A stretch of 64,000 nt of DNA from Alteromonas sp. a30 (GTDB lineage: Bacteria; Pseudomonadota; Gammaproteobacteria; Enterobacterales; Alteromonadaceae): the NCBI RefSeq assembly GCF_026788005.1, contig NZ_JABEPE010000013.1, forward strand, positions 1-64,000. Reading direction: 5' to 3'. The notes under the pieces are model-generated. The model was not told the origin of the DNA. It saw nothing but the letters and a program-made list of their open reading frames with translations, and did not search any database. Made by a program: the position numbers and the translations under genes. Of this stretch, positions 55,650-64,000 are shown in pieces (the first letter of the stretch is position 1; the number at the start of each line of letters is the position of its first letter).

Positions 55650-55878
55650 TTCGTTGTGTTTATTGCGTCGCGAACAATACGCAACATCGCATTTTCTTTT
55701 TTAATAATATTAGGCAAGGACGCCAGTAACGTTTATCTTTTTAATAGAAGGCATCATAAATTCTAAGCAGTTAACAGGCGTTGTGATCCATCTAAATACC
55801 TGTTTCATATTATCAGTCATCTGTTGAGACTTAAGCACAACGACTTTAGCCATTGAAAAGATAAAGAGGAGAAGCCGC

Positions 55879-56298
55879 ATGGAATCGTTAAAAGTTAAAG
55901 AATACATGCAAACACACCCCGTTTTATTTCATATTGACATGCCTGTAGCAGAGGCGGTCGAAATGCTCATTCATCATCGTCAATCTGGTGGCGCAGTGGT
56001 CGATGACAACAAAAAAGTAATCGGCTTTTTATCCGAGCAGGATTGCTTAAATAAAATGATTGAGTCCAGTTATTATCGCGAGCAAGTGGCGAAAGTGGGG
56101 GAAATCATGCAAACCAATGTAAAGTCAGTTAAGCCTTACGACTCTATTGTGGAAACTGCTCAGCGGATTGTTTCCGAATGCGTGTTATCTTTTCCGGTTA
56201 TCGACGATGATGGCTTATTGCTTGGTTATATCAACCGAACGCATATTTTAAAAGCCATCGATTTACAACTGCACGACGGTTATCGCGTTCATGATTAG
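55879..56298 (+). CDS. CBS domain pair protein
   Basis: 139 residues made of two CBS motifs only (about 6-60 and 74-130), with VDDNKKVIGFLSEQD and IDDDGLLLGYINRTHIL repeats. CBS pairs bind adenosine nucleotides such as AMP or ATP and regulate partners; no effector domain is attached. GAGGAG lies upstream of the ATG. Confidence 0.88.
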   Translation: MESLKVKEYMQTHPVLFHIDMPVAEAVEMLIHHRQSGGAVVDDNKKVIGFLSEQDCLNKMIESSYYREQVAKVGEIMQTNVKSVKPYDSIVETAQRIVSECVLSFPVIDDDGLLLGYINRTHILKAIDLQLHDGYRVHD

Positions 56299-56445
56299 CA
56301 TAACCGAATGCACGCCTCGCTTTACCAAGCATTGAAAATTCAATAGGATCGGACGCAAACTAGCATTAGTAAGCGAATCGAATTCTTGAATACACCGTCA
56401 TCTTCAAATCGTGCTCCGAGCAGTATCCATATTTCGGAGCACAGT

Positions 56446-59400
56446 ATGGATCTTTCCCGCTGTTTAACCCAAGACCGGCACCGTTTGCGTCAAATGCTGC
56501 GTAGGCTCGGGCCAAATAGCAAGGCAAAAAACAAGCAGCAACAAATCGAAAAGCTTATTCAGGCTTACGAAGCATCGGCTTCACAATGCGCTGCTCGGTC
56601 GCAGTCCATCCCCAAAATCGAATATCCTGAGTTGCCTGTTTCCGATATGAAACAGGAGCTAATTGAACTTATTCAAAAAAATCAGGTAGTGATTATTGCT
56701 GGTGAAACTGGCTCTGGAAAAACCACTCAGCTTCCTAAAATTTGCTTAGAAGCAGGGCAAGGCGTAGCCGGTGTTATTGGGCACACGCAGCCGCGTCGTT
56801 TGGCAGCCAGAAGCGTAGCAGCGCGGATAGCTGAGGAGCTGCAAGTACCGCTTGGCCAGCAAGTGGGTTTTAAAGTACGTTTTAGCGACCAAAGCCAAAG
56901 TGAATCCTTGGTAAAACTCATGACGGATGGGATTTTACTCGCAGAAATTCAAGAAGATCGCTTTTTAAGTAAATACGACACACTTATCATCGATGAAGCC
57001 CATGAGCGCAGCTTGAATATCGATTTTATCCTTGGTTATTTGAAGCAGCTTTTGTCAAAGCGTAAAGATTTAAAAGTGATCATAACCTCGGCAACCATCG
57101 ATCCAGAACGTTTCTCTGAACATTTTAGCGATGCTCCGATTGTACAAGTGAGTGGGCGCACTTATCCGGTTGAGGTGCGCTATCGGCCACTTTTGCAAGA
57201 TGATGGTGAGGTGGTTGAACAAGTTCAGGGGATTTTAAACGCGGTACACGAACTAGATAGTGAAGCTCGTGGCGATATTTTGGTGTTTTTAAGCGGTGAG
57301 CGAGAAATTCGCGACACGGCTGAATTTCTAAAGCGAGCCCAATTAAAACACACAGAAATTTTGCCGCTTTACGCACGCCTTTCTGCTTCTGAGCAAAACA
57401 AGATATTTCAAGGGCATTCAGCGCGCCGAATTGTGCTTGCAACCAACGTGGCAGAAACCTCACTTACAGTTCCCGGCATTCGCTATGTTATCGATCCCGG
57501 CACAGCCAGAATATCCCGTTATAGCGTGCGCAGCAAAGTGCAGCGATTGCCAATTGAGCCAGTATCGCAAGCGAGCGCAAATCAAAGAGCAGGGCGTTGT
57601 GGACGTTTGTCCGACGGGATCTGCATTCGCCTGTATGATGAAGACGATTACTTATCTCGACCTGAATTTACCGACCCTGAAATCCTTCGTACTAATTTAG
57701 CCTCGGTTGTGCTGCAAATGATGGCGTTGGGGTTGGGCGACATTAGTCAATTCCCATTTGTGCAAGCACCGGACTCGCGCAACGTAAACGATGGTATCAA
57801 GTTACTGCAAGAGTTACAGGCGATCAAAAAACAGCAAGGCCAATGGCGATTAACGCCTCATGGTCGAAAAATGGTGCGTTTACCGATAGATCCCCGCTAC
57901 GCCAGAATGGTGATTGCCGCGAGCGAATACGACTGTTTGCAAGAAGTCATGGTGATAGTTTCAGCGCTGAGTATTCAAGATCCAAAAGAGCGTCCGCGTG
58001 AAAAACAACAGCAAGCCGATGCCGCCCATGAAGAATGGAAAGACAAAGATTCCGACTTCTTAGCGTTTGTAAACTTATGGAATGATGTCCGAGAGCAGCA
58101 AAAAGCTTTATCAAATAATCAATTTAGGAAATGGTGCCAACAACACTTTTTAAATTATCTACGGGTTCGCGAATGGCAGGATATTTTCAGTCAGTTACGC
58201 CGTTCAGCCGCCGAAATGGAAATGCGTTTAAATAGTGAAATAGCGGATTACGAGAAAATCCATCAATCGCTCATTCCCGGGCTACTGTCGCATATCGGTC
58301 AACTTAATCAGGACAAAGAATACAACGGCGCTCGAAATATCAAATTTGCTATTTTCCCGGGCTCGGGGTTATCAAAGCGCACCCCAAAATGGGTAATGGC
58401 AGCAGAATTAGTAGAAACCAGCAAACTGTTTGCGCGAGTGGTCGCCGTTATCCAACCTACATGGCTTGAAAAACCCGGCGCACACTTGAGCAAGGCGCAT
58501 TACACCGAACCGTATTGGAGCAAAAAAGCGGGAGCAGCGAAAGCGCTGTGTTCCATCTCCTTATATGGATTACCCATTGTTGCCAATCGTCATGTGCTGT
58601 ACTCCGACATCGACCCCGTTATTAGTCGCGAATTATTCATTCGTGAAGCCTTAATTCACGGTGAAACCAAGCTCGATCACGGCTTTTTAAAGCATAATCA
58701 TGAATTGGTTTCTGATATTGAAAAAATGGAAGACAAGGCTAGACGCAAAGACATTCTGGTTGAAGATGAAGAGCTGGAAGCCTTTTACGATGCGTTATTG
58801 CCGAAAACAATTTGTACTGAAGCTGGATTCAAAAAATACTGGCGCAATTTAGCCAAAGCTGAAGAAAAGGCATGGCGTTTTGACCCAGAAGCTTTACAAA
58901 AGGCTGGGGCGTCCAATGTTGGTGAATCCCAATATCCGAATTTTTGGTCCCAAGGTAACATCAGTTTACCGCTGGATTACCAATTCAATCCCGGTGCAAA
59001 AGACGACGGCGTTAGCTTGTTAATTCCGTTACCCGTGCTGAATCAAGTTCAAGATGAAGGCTTTGATTGGCTCGTGCCCGGTTTGCGTCATGAGCTTATC
59101 GTCACCTTGATTAAATCTTTGCCTAAGCAATACCGACGCAACTTTGTTCCCGCACCTGATTACGCCAATGCAGTGTTAAATGATATTTCACCTCAAGATG
59201 GCGATTTTATCGCCGCGTTAACGCTGAAATTGTTTCGTATGACAGGCATTGAAATTGATGCAGAGCAGTGGAAGGTCGAAAGCTTGCCTGATCACTTGAA
59301 GTTTAATTTCAAAGTCTTAGATGGCGACAATAAGTTGATTCAGCAAAGCCGCGATTTACATGAATTGCAAACTCGCTTGAAAGATAAATTCAAAGCGCAA

Positions 59401-60285
59401 ATCGATACCTCAAGCCAAGATAGCATCGAAAAAGATGATCTCAACCAGTGGACCATTGACGACTTACCAAAACAGTGGACTAGCAAAACGGCGGGATTTG
59501 AACTGGTGAGTTACCCAGCTTTAGTGAAAGAAGGTAAGAAGGTCAATGTGCGTTTATTCCCGAATCAGGATGATGCAGCACAGGCTCATATTCAAGGTGT
59601 GCGTAGCTTAATTATGAAGCAATTGCCCTCGCCAATTAGTTACTTGCAAGACAAACTCCCCAACAAAGCCAAACTTGGACTATATTTTAATCCATTCGGA
59701 CAGGTAAAAATGTTGATTGATGATTGCATTGAAGCGGTTATCGATGATTACCTGCAAACGCATGATTTGGATATCCGGGAAAAAGCGCAGTTCGATTCCG
59801 TGGTAAAAACGATTGCGGGCGAACTTAATGAGTTGGTGTTGGATGTGGCGAAACAGGTGGAAGGCGGCTTAACCGATGCCCATGCCATTAGTAAAAAGCT
59901 AAAAGGAAAAGTGACTTTCGATATGGTGTCGGCGTTTAACGATTTAAAATCGCACCTTTCCAGCCTTGTTTATCAAGGGTTTATAACGGATTTTGGAGTA
60001 TCCCGTTTGAAAGACTGGCGACGTTATATTCAAGGGCTGGCTAAGCGTTTGGAAAAACTACCGGTGGACCCAACAAAAGACAGAAGCCACCAATTGAATA
60101 TTGAGAAAGTCTTGAGTCGTTATGAAACACTCAAGAAAAATCAGGCAAAAGGGCGCCGCAACCCTGAGCTTGAAGAAGTTCGGTGGATGATAGAAGAGCT
60201 GCGGGTGTCGTTGTATGCGCAGCAACTTGGAACCAAAATGCCGATTTCTGTAAAACGTATTGAGAATTACTTGGAGCAGTTGTAG
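56446..60285 (+). CDS. hrpA: ATP-dependent RNA helicase HrpA
   Basis: 1,279 residues from the ATG at 56446, which has GGAG six bases ahead; the frame is open back to a TTG at 56386. Walker A GETGSGKTTQ, DEAHER box, SAT, and QRAGRCGR mark a DEAH helicase; the helicase-associated and OB-like domains follow and a large DUF3418 domain fills the C-terminal half. HrpA rescues stalled ribosomes in E. coli. Single gene. Confidence 0.95.
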   Translation: MDLSRCLTQDRHRLRQMLRRLGPNSKAKNKQQQIEKLIQAYEASASQCAARSQSIPKIEYPELPVSDMKQELIELIQKNQVVIIAGETGSGKTTQLPKICLEAGQGVAGVIGHTQPRRLAARSVAARIAEELQVPLGQQVGFKVRFSDQSQSESLVKLMTDGILLAEIQEDRFLSKYDTLIIDEAHERSLNIDFILGYLKQLLSKRKDLKVIITSATIDPERFSEHFSDAPIVQVSGRTYPVEVRYRPLLQDDGEVVEQVQGILNAVHELDSEARGDILVFLSGEREIRDTAEFLKRAQLKHTEILPLYARLSASEQNKIFQGHSARRIVLATNVAETSLTVPGIRYVIDPGTARISRYSVRSKVQRLPIEPVSQASANQRAGRCGRLSDGICIRLYDEDDYLSRPEFTDPEILRTNLASVVLQMMALGLGDISQFPFVQAPDSRNVNDGIKLLQELQAIKKQQGQWRLTPHGRKMVRLPIDPRYARMVIAASEYDCLQEVMVIVSALSIQDPKERPREKQQQADAAHEEWKDKDSDFLAFVNLWNDVREQQKALSNNQFRKWCQQHFLNYLRVREWQDIFSQLRRSAAEMEMRLNSEIADYEKIHQSLIPGLLSHIGQLNQDKEYNGARNIKFAIFPGSGLSKRTPKWVMAAELVETSKLFARVVAVIQPTWLEKPGAHLSKAHYTEPYWSKKAGAAKALCSISLYGLPIVANRHVLYSDIDPVISRELFIREALIHGETKLDHGFLKHNHELVSDIEKMEDKARRKDILVEDEELEAFYDALLPKTICTEAGFKKYWRNLAKAEEKAWRFDPEALQKAGASNVGESQYPNFWSQGNISLPLDYQFNPGAKDDGVSLLIPLPVLNQVQDEGFDWLVPGLRHELIVTLIKSLPKQYRRNFVPAPDYANAVLNDISPQDGDFIAALTLKLFRMTGIEIDAEQWKVESLPDHLKFNFKVLDGDNKLIQQSRDLHELQTRLKDKFKAQIDTSSQDSIEKDDLNQWTIDDLPKQWTSKTAGFELVSYPALVKEGKKVNVRLFPNQDDAAQAHIQGVRSLIMKQLPSPISYLQDKLPNKAKLGLYFNPFGQVKMLIDDCIEAVIDDYLQTHDLDIREKAQFDSVVKTIAGELNELVLDVAKQVEGGLTDAHAISKKLKGKVTFDMVSAFNDLKSHLSSLVYQGFITDFGVSRLKDWRRYIQGLAKRLEKLPVDPTKDRSHQLNIEKVLSRYETLKKNQAKGRRNPELEEVRWMIEELRVSLYAQQLGTKMPISVKRIENYLEQL

Positions 60286-60349
60286 TTCATACCAAAACAT
60301 TACCTATTAAAAACTAAAATAATGCAATGCCATTAATGAGGGGTTAAAC

Positions 60350-60649
60350 ATGCTAGGTTACGACGATAAACGCGCTTATTTCAGAATGATTATGAATTCG
60401 CCCTGTGAGCTAAAAATAAAAAATCAGGACTCACCCAAGGTGTTAACCGCTGTGTGCAAAGACATCAGCGCAGTCGGCATGTCATTTGAAATTGAAGAGG
60501 CGGTTGAACTAGAGCAGGAACTAGAAGTGGCAATTGAATCAACTAACGCGCAAATCGCATCGTTATCCGCAGAAGTGAAAGTGGTTCGTTGTATTAAGCA
60601 AGATGACACTACCTACGTTATTGGTGTTGAAATTATTCATATGAATTAG
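60350..60649 (+). CDS. PilZ domain protein
   Basis: 99 residues, a lone PilZ domain. The cyclic di-GMP motif is partly seen as KRAYFRM (compare RxxxR) followed by CKDISAVGMSFE (D/NxSxxG). It probably binds cyclic di-GMP and passes the signal to an unknown partner. It lies 16 bases before the oxidoreductase gene and 64 after hrpA. Confidence 0.87.
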   Translation: MLGYDDKRAYFRMIMNSPCELKIKNQDSPKVLTAVCKDISAVGMSFEIEEAVELEQELEVAIESTNAQIASLSAEVKVVRCIKQDDTTYVIGVEIIHMN

Positions 60650-60665
60650 GGAAAAGTGTGAGCAT

Positions 60666-61640
60666 ATGACGCAAACGATGCGATACATTGATTATCAACA
60701 ATCGTCTTTAAATATTAAAACGCAAACGTTGCCAACTCTTTCACCGCAAGAGGTATTAGTTCAAGTGAAGGCGTTTGGTGTTAACCGCGCCGATTTACTG
60801 CAAAAAGCGGGAAAGTATCCACCACCTGCTGATGCTAGCCCGATCTTAGGTATGGAAGTGAGTGGTGAGATTATCGCGCTTGGTGAAAAGGTTTCGGGCT
60901 GGAATCTAGGTGATAAGGTTTGTGCCATGATAGCGGGAGGCGGGTACGCAACCCATGTTGCTATTCACGCCGAGTTACTCATGCCATTGCCAGAATCAAT
61001 GCATTTTGAACAAGGGGCGGCATTTCCAGAGGTTTTTCTCACCGCGTTTCAGGTATTAGATTGGATAGCCGATTTACAACCCGAGCAGAAGGTATTAATT
61101 CATGCCGGTGCAAGCGGTGTGGGTTTAGCTGCTATTCAACTAGCTAAACAAACTGGCGCTCAGGTTGCGGTCACGGTTTCATCTGAAAAGAAAGCCGACA
61201 AGTGCCGTAACTTAGGCGCTGACATGACGATTCTTTACACGCAAGATGATTTTTACCAAACGCTAAAGACTAAGTGGCATGGTGTGGATGTGATCATGGA
61301 TATGGTGGCAGGTGAGTACACCAATAAAAACCTAAAATTGCTTAATATGGATGGTAAAATCATTCATCTGGCTATGCTTGGCGGGCGTTTTGTGGAGAAT
61401 TTCGATAATGCATTGTTGCTCGGAAAACGCGCTTCTGTGATAGGGACAACCCTAAGAAATCGAAGCCATGAATATAAAGCCCGATTAGTGCGGCATTTTA
61501 CTGATAAGTATTTACCGCTTCTGGCAGCAGGCAAGCTGGATACCTGTATCGATACTGTGTTTTCAGTGAGTGACGTCGCTATTGCTCATGAACGTATGGC
61601 GAATAACGACAGCTGCGGAAAATTCGTGATTACGTGGTAA
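60666..61640 (+). CDS. NAD(P)H-quinone oxidoreductase (zeta-crystallin-like)
   Basis: 324 residues, medium-chain dehydrogenase without zinc cysteines. NRADLLQKAGKYPPP, the HAGASGVGLAAIQLAK nucleotide-binding stretch and GTTLRNRSHEYKARL are typical of the PIG3/QOR branch. It reduces quinones with NADPH, likely in oxidative-stress protection. Overlaps nothing; its stop is about 30 bases before the convergent MATE gene. Confidence 0.9.
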   Translation: MTQTMRYIDYQQSSLNIKTQTLPTLSPQEVLVQVKAFGVNRADLLQKAGKYPPPADASPILGMEVSGEIIALGEKVSGWNLGDKVCAMIAGGGYATHVAIHAELLMPLPESMHFEQGAAFPEVFLTAFQVLDWIADLQPEQKVLIHAGASGVGLAAIQLAKQTGAQVAVTVSSEKKADKCRNLGADMTILYTQDDFYQTLKTKWHGVDVIMDMVAGEYTNKNLKLLNMDGKIIHLAMLGGRFVENFDNALLLGKRASVIGTTLRNRSHEYKARLVRHFTDKYLPLLAAGKLDTCIDTVFSVSDVAIAHERMANNDSCGKFVITW

Positions 61641-61672
61641 TGAGTGCTCCTCTCAAAAATGGAAGTTCAAAA

Positions 61673-63022
61673 TTAGTGCGCTGGTAGTGGGCGCTTTTGG
61701 ACATAACGTAGGCGGATTATCAGCACGATAGCCGCCGCCGTCAACCCCACAATAAAGCCTATCCAAAACCCCTTTGCTTGCATAGCAGGTACAATCCAAT
61801 CTGTCATAGCTAAGGTTAATCCTGTGCTTAAACCAAGTACCCAATAGGATACAAAGCTCAGATAAAACATGGCCTTAGCATCTTTGTATCCGCGTAAAGC
61901 GCAACCCGCAACAATCTGAATGGCATCGGAAAACTGAAACAATGCAGCCAGTAACATTAAGCTACTTGCCATCTCTATTACCGCTTTATCAATACTGTAC
62001 AAAGAGGAAAGTTCATAACGGAAACCATAACAAAACACGGCATTTATCGCGGCAATGGAAACGGACAAAATCAGCGCATTGTTAACGGAGGATTTCGCGG
62101 TATCGGGTTGGTCGCGTCCCAGCAAATAACCAATTCGAATGGTACTTGCCATACCAACACTAAATGGCAGCATGAAAAACACAGAGCTAATACTGAGGGC
62201 AATTTGGTGCGATGCGACTACCTTTGTGCCATATCGCGCCAGTAAAACCGCTACAACGGTAAATAGTGTCACCTCAAATAATAAAGTGAAAGCGGTAGGC
62301 ACACCAAGTTTTAACAGTTTTTTCATTTCAGGCCATTGAGGTCCATGAAAATGGGCGAAAAACGGGTAGTCAGCCATTTTCTTTGCGTATTTGCAGTAAA
62401 GCCAGGTTGCAATCAACATGGCACAATACACTAATGTGGTGGCAATACCACAGCCCGCACCGCCGAGCGCTGGTAGGCCAAGGTGGCCATTAATAAAAAT
62501 ATAGTTGGCAGGAATATTTACAAGCAAGCCGATAAACATTATTAACATACTGGGCTTGGTAACGGATAAGCCTTCGCCGTACTGGCGCAGCACTTGGTAA
62601 AAAACAAAAGCAGGAAACCCTGCAAATACATAGCGTAAGTAATCTGAGGTAATGTGACGAAGCGCTTCTTCCATGGGAATTAACGCAATCATTTCTGGTG
62701 TGTAAAACGACAACACAAAAAAGGGCAAACTTAAGCCGATAGAAAGCCAAAATGCCTGATGCCCAGTGTTAATGATAGCATGAGTCTCTCCCTTGCCATG
62801 TAACCGCGAAATAATGGGCGGTAACGCCATAATCACACCTTGTAAGAAAATCATACAGGGAAACATGAGGCTGGCGCCGACGGCAACTGCTGCCATATCC
62901 GTTGCCGATGCATGACCTGCCATGACGGTATCGGAAACGCCCATTAGCGTTTGGGTTACTTGCGCGATCAACAAAGGCCAAGCAAGCTTGGCAAGGGTTT
63001 TAATTTCAGAGAATGAATACAT
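61673..63022 (-). CDS. MATE family multidrug efflux protein (NorM-like)
   Basis: 449 residues, about 12 membrane helices in two halves. LAWPLLIAQVTQTLMGVSDTVMAGH is the usual MATE start and FSVGMASTIRIGYLLGR the start of the second half. NorM-type pumps export cationic drugs against Na+ or H+. It starts 23 bases after moeA in the same direction; no regulator nearby. Confidence 0.92.
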   Translation of the reverse strand: MYSFSEIKTLAKLAWPLLIAQVTQTLMGVSDTVMAGHASATDMAAVAVGASLMFPCMIFLQGVIMALPPIISRLHGKGETHAIINTGHQAFWLSIGLSLPFFVLSFYTPEMIALIPMEEALRHITSDYLRYVFAGFPAFVFYQVLRQYGEGLSVTKPSMLIMFIGLLVNIPANYIFINGHLGLPALGGAGCGIATTLVYCAMLIATWLYCKYAKKMADYPFFAHFHGPQWPEMKKLLKLGVPTAFTLLFEVTLFTVVAVLLARYGTKVVASHQIALSISSVFFMLPFSVGMASTIRIGYLLGRDQPDTAKSSVNNALILSVSIAAINAVFCYGFRYELSSLYSIDKAVIEMASSLMLLAALFQFSDAIQIVAGCALRGYKDAKAMFYLSFVSYWVLGLSTGLTLAMTDWIVPAMQAKGFWIGFIVGLTAAAIVLIIRLRYVQKRPLPAH

Positions 63023-63045
63023 TAATTTGGGTACTACTAATCCAG

Positions 63046-64000
63046 TTATTGCAAGATAGGATCAAAAGGCAAAATACGCACGGTTTCGCCTATATCGACT
63101 GATGCACGCTCTTGTTCTAACACCACGTAACAATTGGCGTTAAAAAAACTCATCATCATATTTGATGCCTGTTTACTCGGACCTTCAACGCAGAGTTTAC
63201 CTGTTTCATCAACACAATAGCGTCCACGCTGATAATCGGCTCTTCCCGCTTGCTTTTTAAACGGCGTTACACTTTTGGCTTGAAGCAAGGGCGGGGGAGT
63301 ATACACTTCTCCACTGAGCTTACGAAGTGCAGGCACAACTAATTGATGAAAAGTTACAAAGGACGACACTGGGTTGCCCGGTAAGCCAGAAAAGAAGCTA
63401 TTTTTTGAATTAGTCACGCTAAGTTTCCCAAACGCATAGGGTTTTCCGGGTTTAATGGCGACTTTCCAAAAGCCAATGGAACCAAGTTCATCCAAAACCA
63501 CTTTGACGTAATCTGCATCACCCACCGAAACGCCGCCAGAGGAAATAATCCAGTCGCATTCTTGAACAGCCCTTGTAAATGCTTGCTTTATGGCATTCAG
63601 CGTATCGGGAATAATGCCTAAATCCAGCACATCAATGTTCAATTTGTGTAACATCGACACTAGGCCAACTCGGTTGCTTTCATATATAGCACCGGCTTTT
63701 AGTGGTTCTCCGGGAGGGGTCAATTCATCACCGGTTACGAGTACTGCAACTTTGAGTTTTCTGAAGACATCAACATGGGCAACGCCAATAGAGGCAAGCA
63801 TAGACAAATGCGCGGCGGTAAGTCGCGTGCCCTGTGTTAGCACGGTTTGGCCTTGTTTTATATCTTCACCAATGTGTCTAACGCTTTGTCCTTCACGCGA
63901 TGGCGGTACGTTAAATATAATAGAATTGTCATTGGGATGTTTTTGTGTATTTTCTTGCATGACTACGGTGTCTGTGCCTTCAGGAATTACAGCGCCTGTC
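63046..64000 (-). CDS. moeA: Molybdopterin molybdenumtransferase MoeA (5' end outside window)
   Basis: At least 318 residues, cut by the right window edge. The reading frame continues to base 64000 through TGAVIPEGTDTVVMQEN, a conserved MoeA stretch. VTGDELTPPGEPL, SSGGVSVGDADYV and GLPGNPVSS, and the C-terminal domain IV follow. It inserts molybdate into molybdopterin-AMP to finish the molybdenum cofactor. Any mog/moa neighbours would lie to the right. Confidence 0.95.
   Translation of the reverse strand, partial: TGAVIPEGTDTVVMQENTQKHPNDNSIIFNVPPSREGQSVRHIGEDIKQGQTVLTQGTRLTAAHLSMLASIGVAHVDVFRKLKVAVLVTGDELTPPGEPLKAGAIYESNRVGLVSMLHKLNIDVLDLGIIPDTLNAIKQAFTRAVQECDWIISSGGVSVGDADYVKVVLDELGSIGFWKVAIKPGKPYAFGKLSVTNSKNSFFSGLPGNPVSSFVTFHQLVVPALRKLSGEVYTPPPLLQAKSVTPFKKQAGRADYQRGRYCVDETGKLCVEGPSKQASNMMMSFFNANCYVVLEQERASVDIGETVRILPFDPILQ

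Overview
The window is chromosomal DNA from a marine-type gammaproteobacterium, most likely of the order Alteromonadales. Evidence is the gene content and order: fur / fldA / DUF2788 / ybfF / pgm, yffB-dapE with small DUF2897 and M15 peptidase genes, DUF3080 lipoprotein with CPXCG protein, thrS-infC-rpmI-rplT, pheST-ihfA, elyC next to cmoM, and a lysine riboswitch in front of lysC. Most of the window is ordinary housekeeping DNA, broken by a few accessory patches.

Left edge (1-3140): an AT-rich accessory patch. A broken tyrosine-recombinase remnant is followed by a tightly coupled four-gene operon: a protein with a RHIM-like amyloid core (VQVGNHN), a 67-residue peptide, a graspetide-type ATP-grasp peptide ligase, and a three-helix membrane protein. 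This is the best candidate for an undescribed system, perhaps a peptide-based defence or signalling module. 3200-9000: rhomboid protease, alpha/beta hydrolase plus 5-oxoprolinase pxpABC, alanine racemase, fur. 9000-24500: a chemoreceptor, ytoQ, fldA, ybfF, pgm, glycogen phosphorylase, astE, then a minus-strand operon (ACT protein, EIIA-like protein lacking its active-site histidine, 23-residue peptide, yffB, dapE, M15 peptidase, DUF2897), and a patatin-like phospholipase.

24900-27500: tRNA-Val(GAC) starts a 616-bp segment that is repeated 1,934 bp downstream with only four differences. Each copy holds the 3' part of the tRNA and a complete gene for a small secreted protein; an FkbM methyltransferase lies between the copies. 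27600-42200: a hypothetical gene with a possible frameshift, DUF3080/CPXCG, the translation cluster thrS-infC-rpmI-rplT, an EAL-HDOD protein, pheST-ihfA, a TudS-like DUF523/DUF1722 protein, Nif3-like protein, elyC and cmoM.

42200-64000: a second chemoreceptor, lysine riboswitch and lysC, D-lactate dehydrogenase, glutathione peroxidase, a FapA-family protein, exonuclease I, a small accessory stretch (possible 23-residue ORF, cupin, acyltransferase, DUF4336, class D beta-lactamase broken by one amber codon), then isoaspartyl peptidase, CBS protein, hrpA, PilZ protein, quinone oxidoreductase, MATE efflux pump and moeA, which runs off the right edge. No rRNA, CRISPR array or recognisable insertion sequence was seen.
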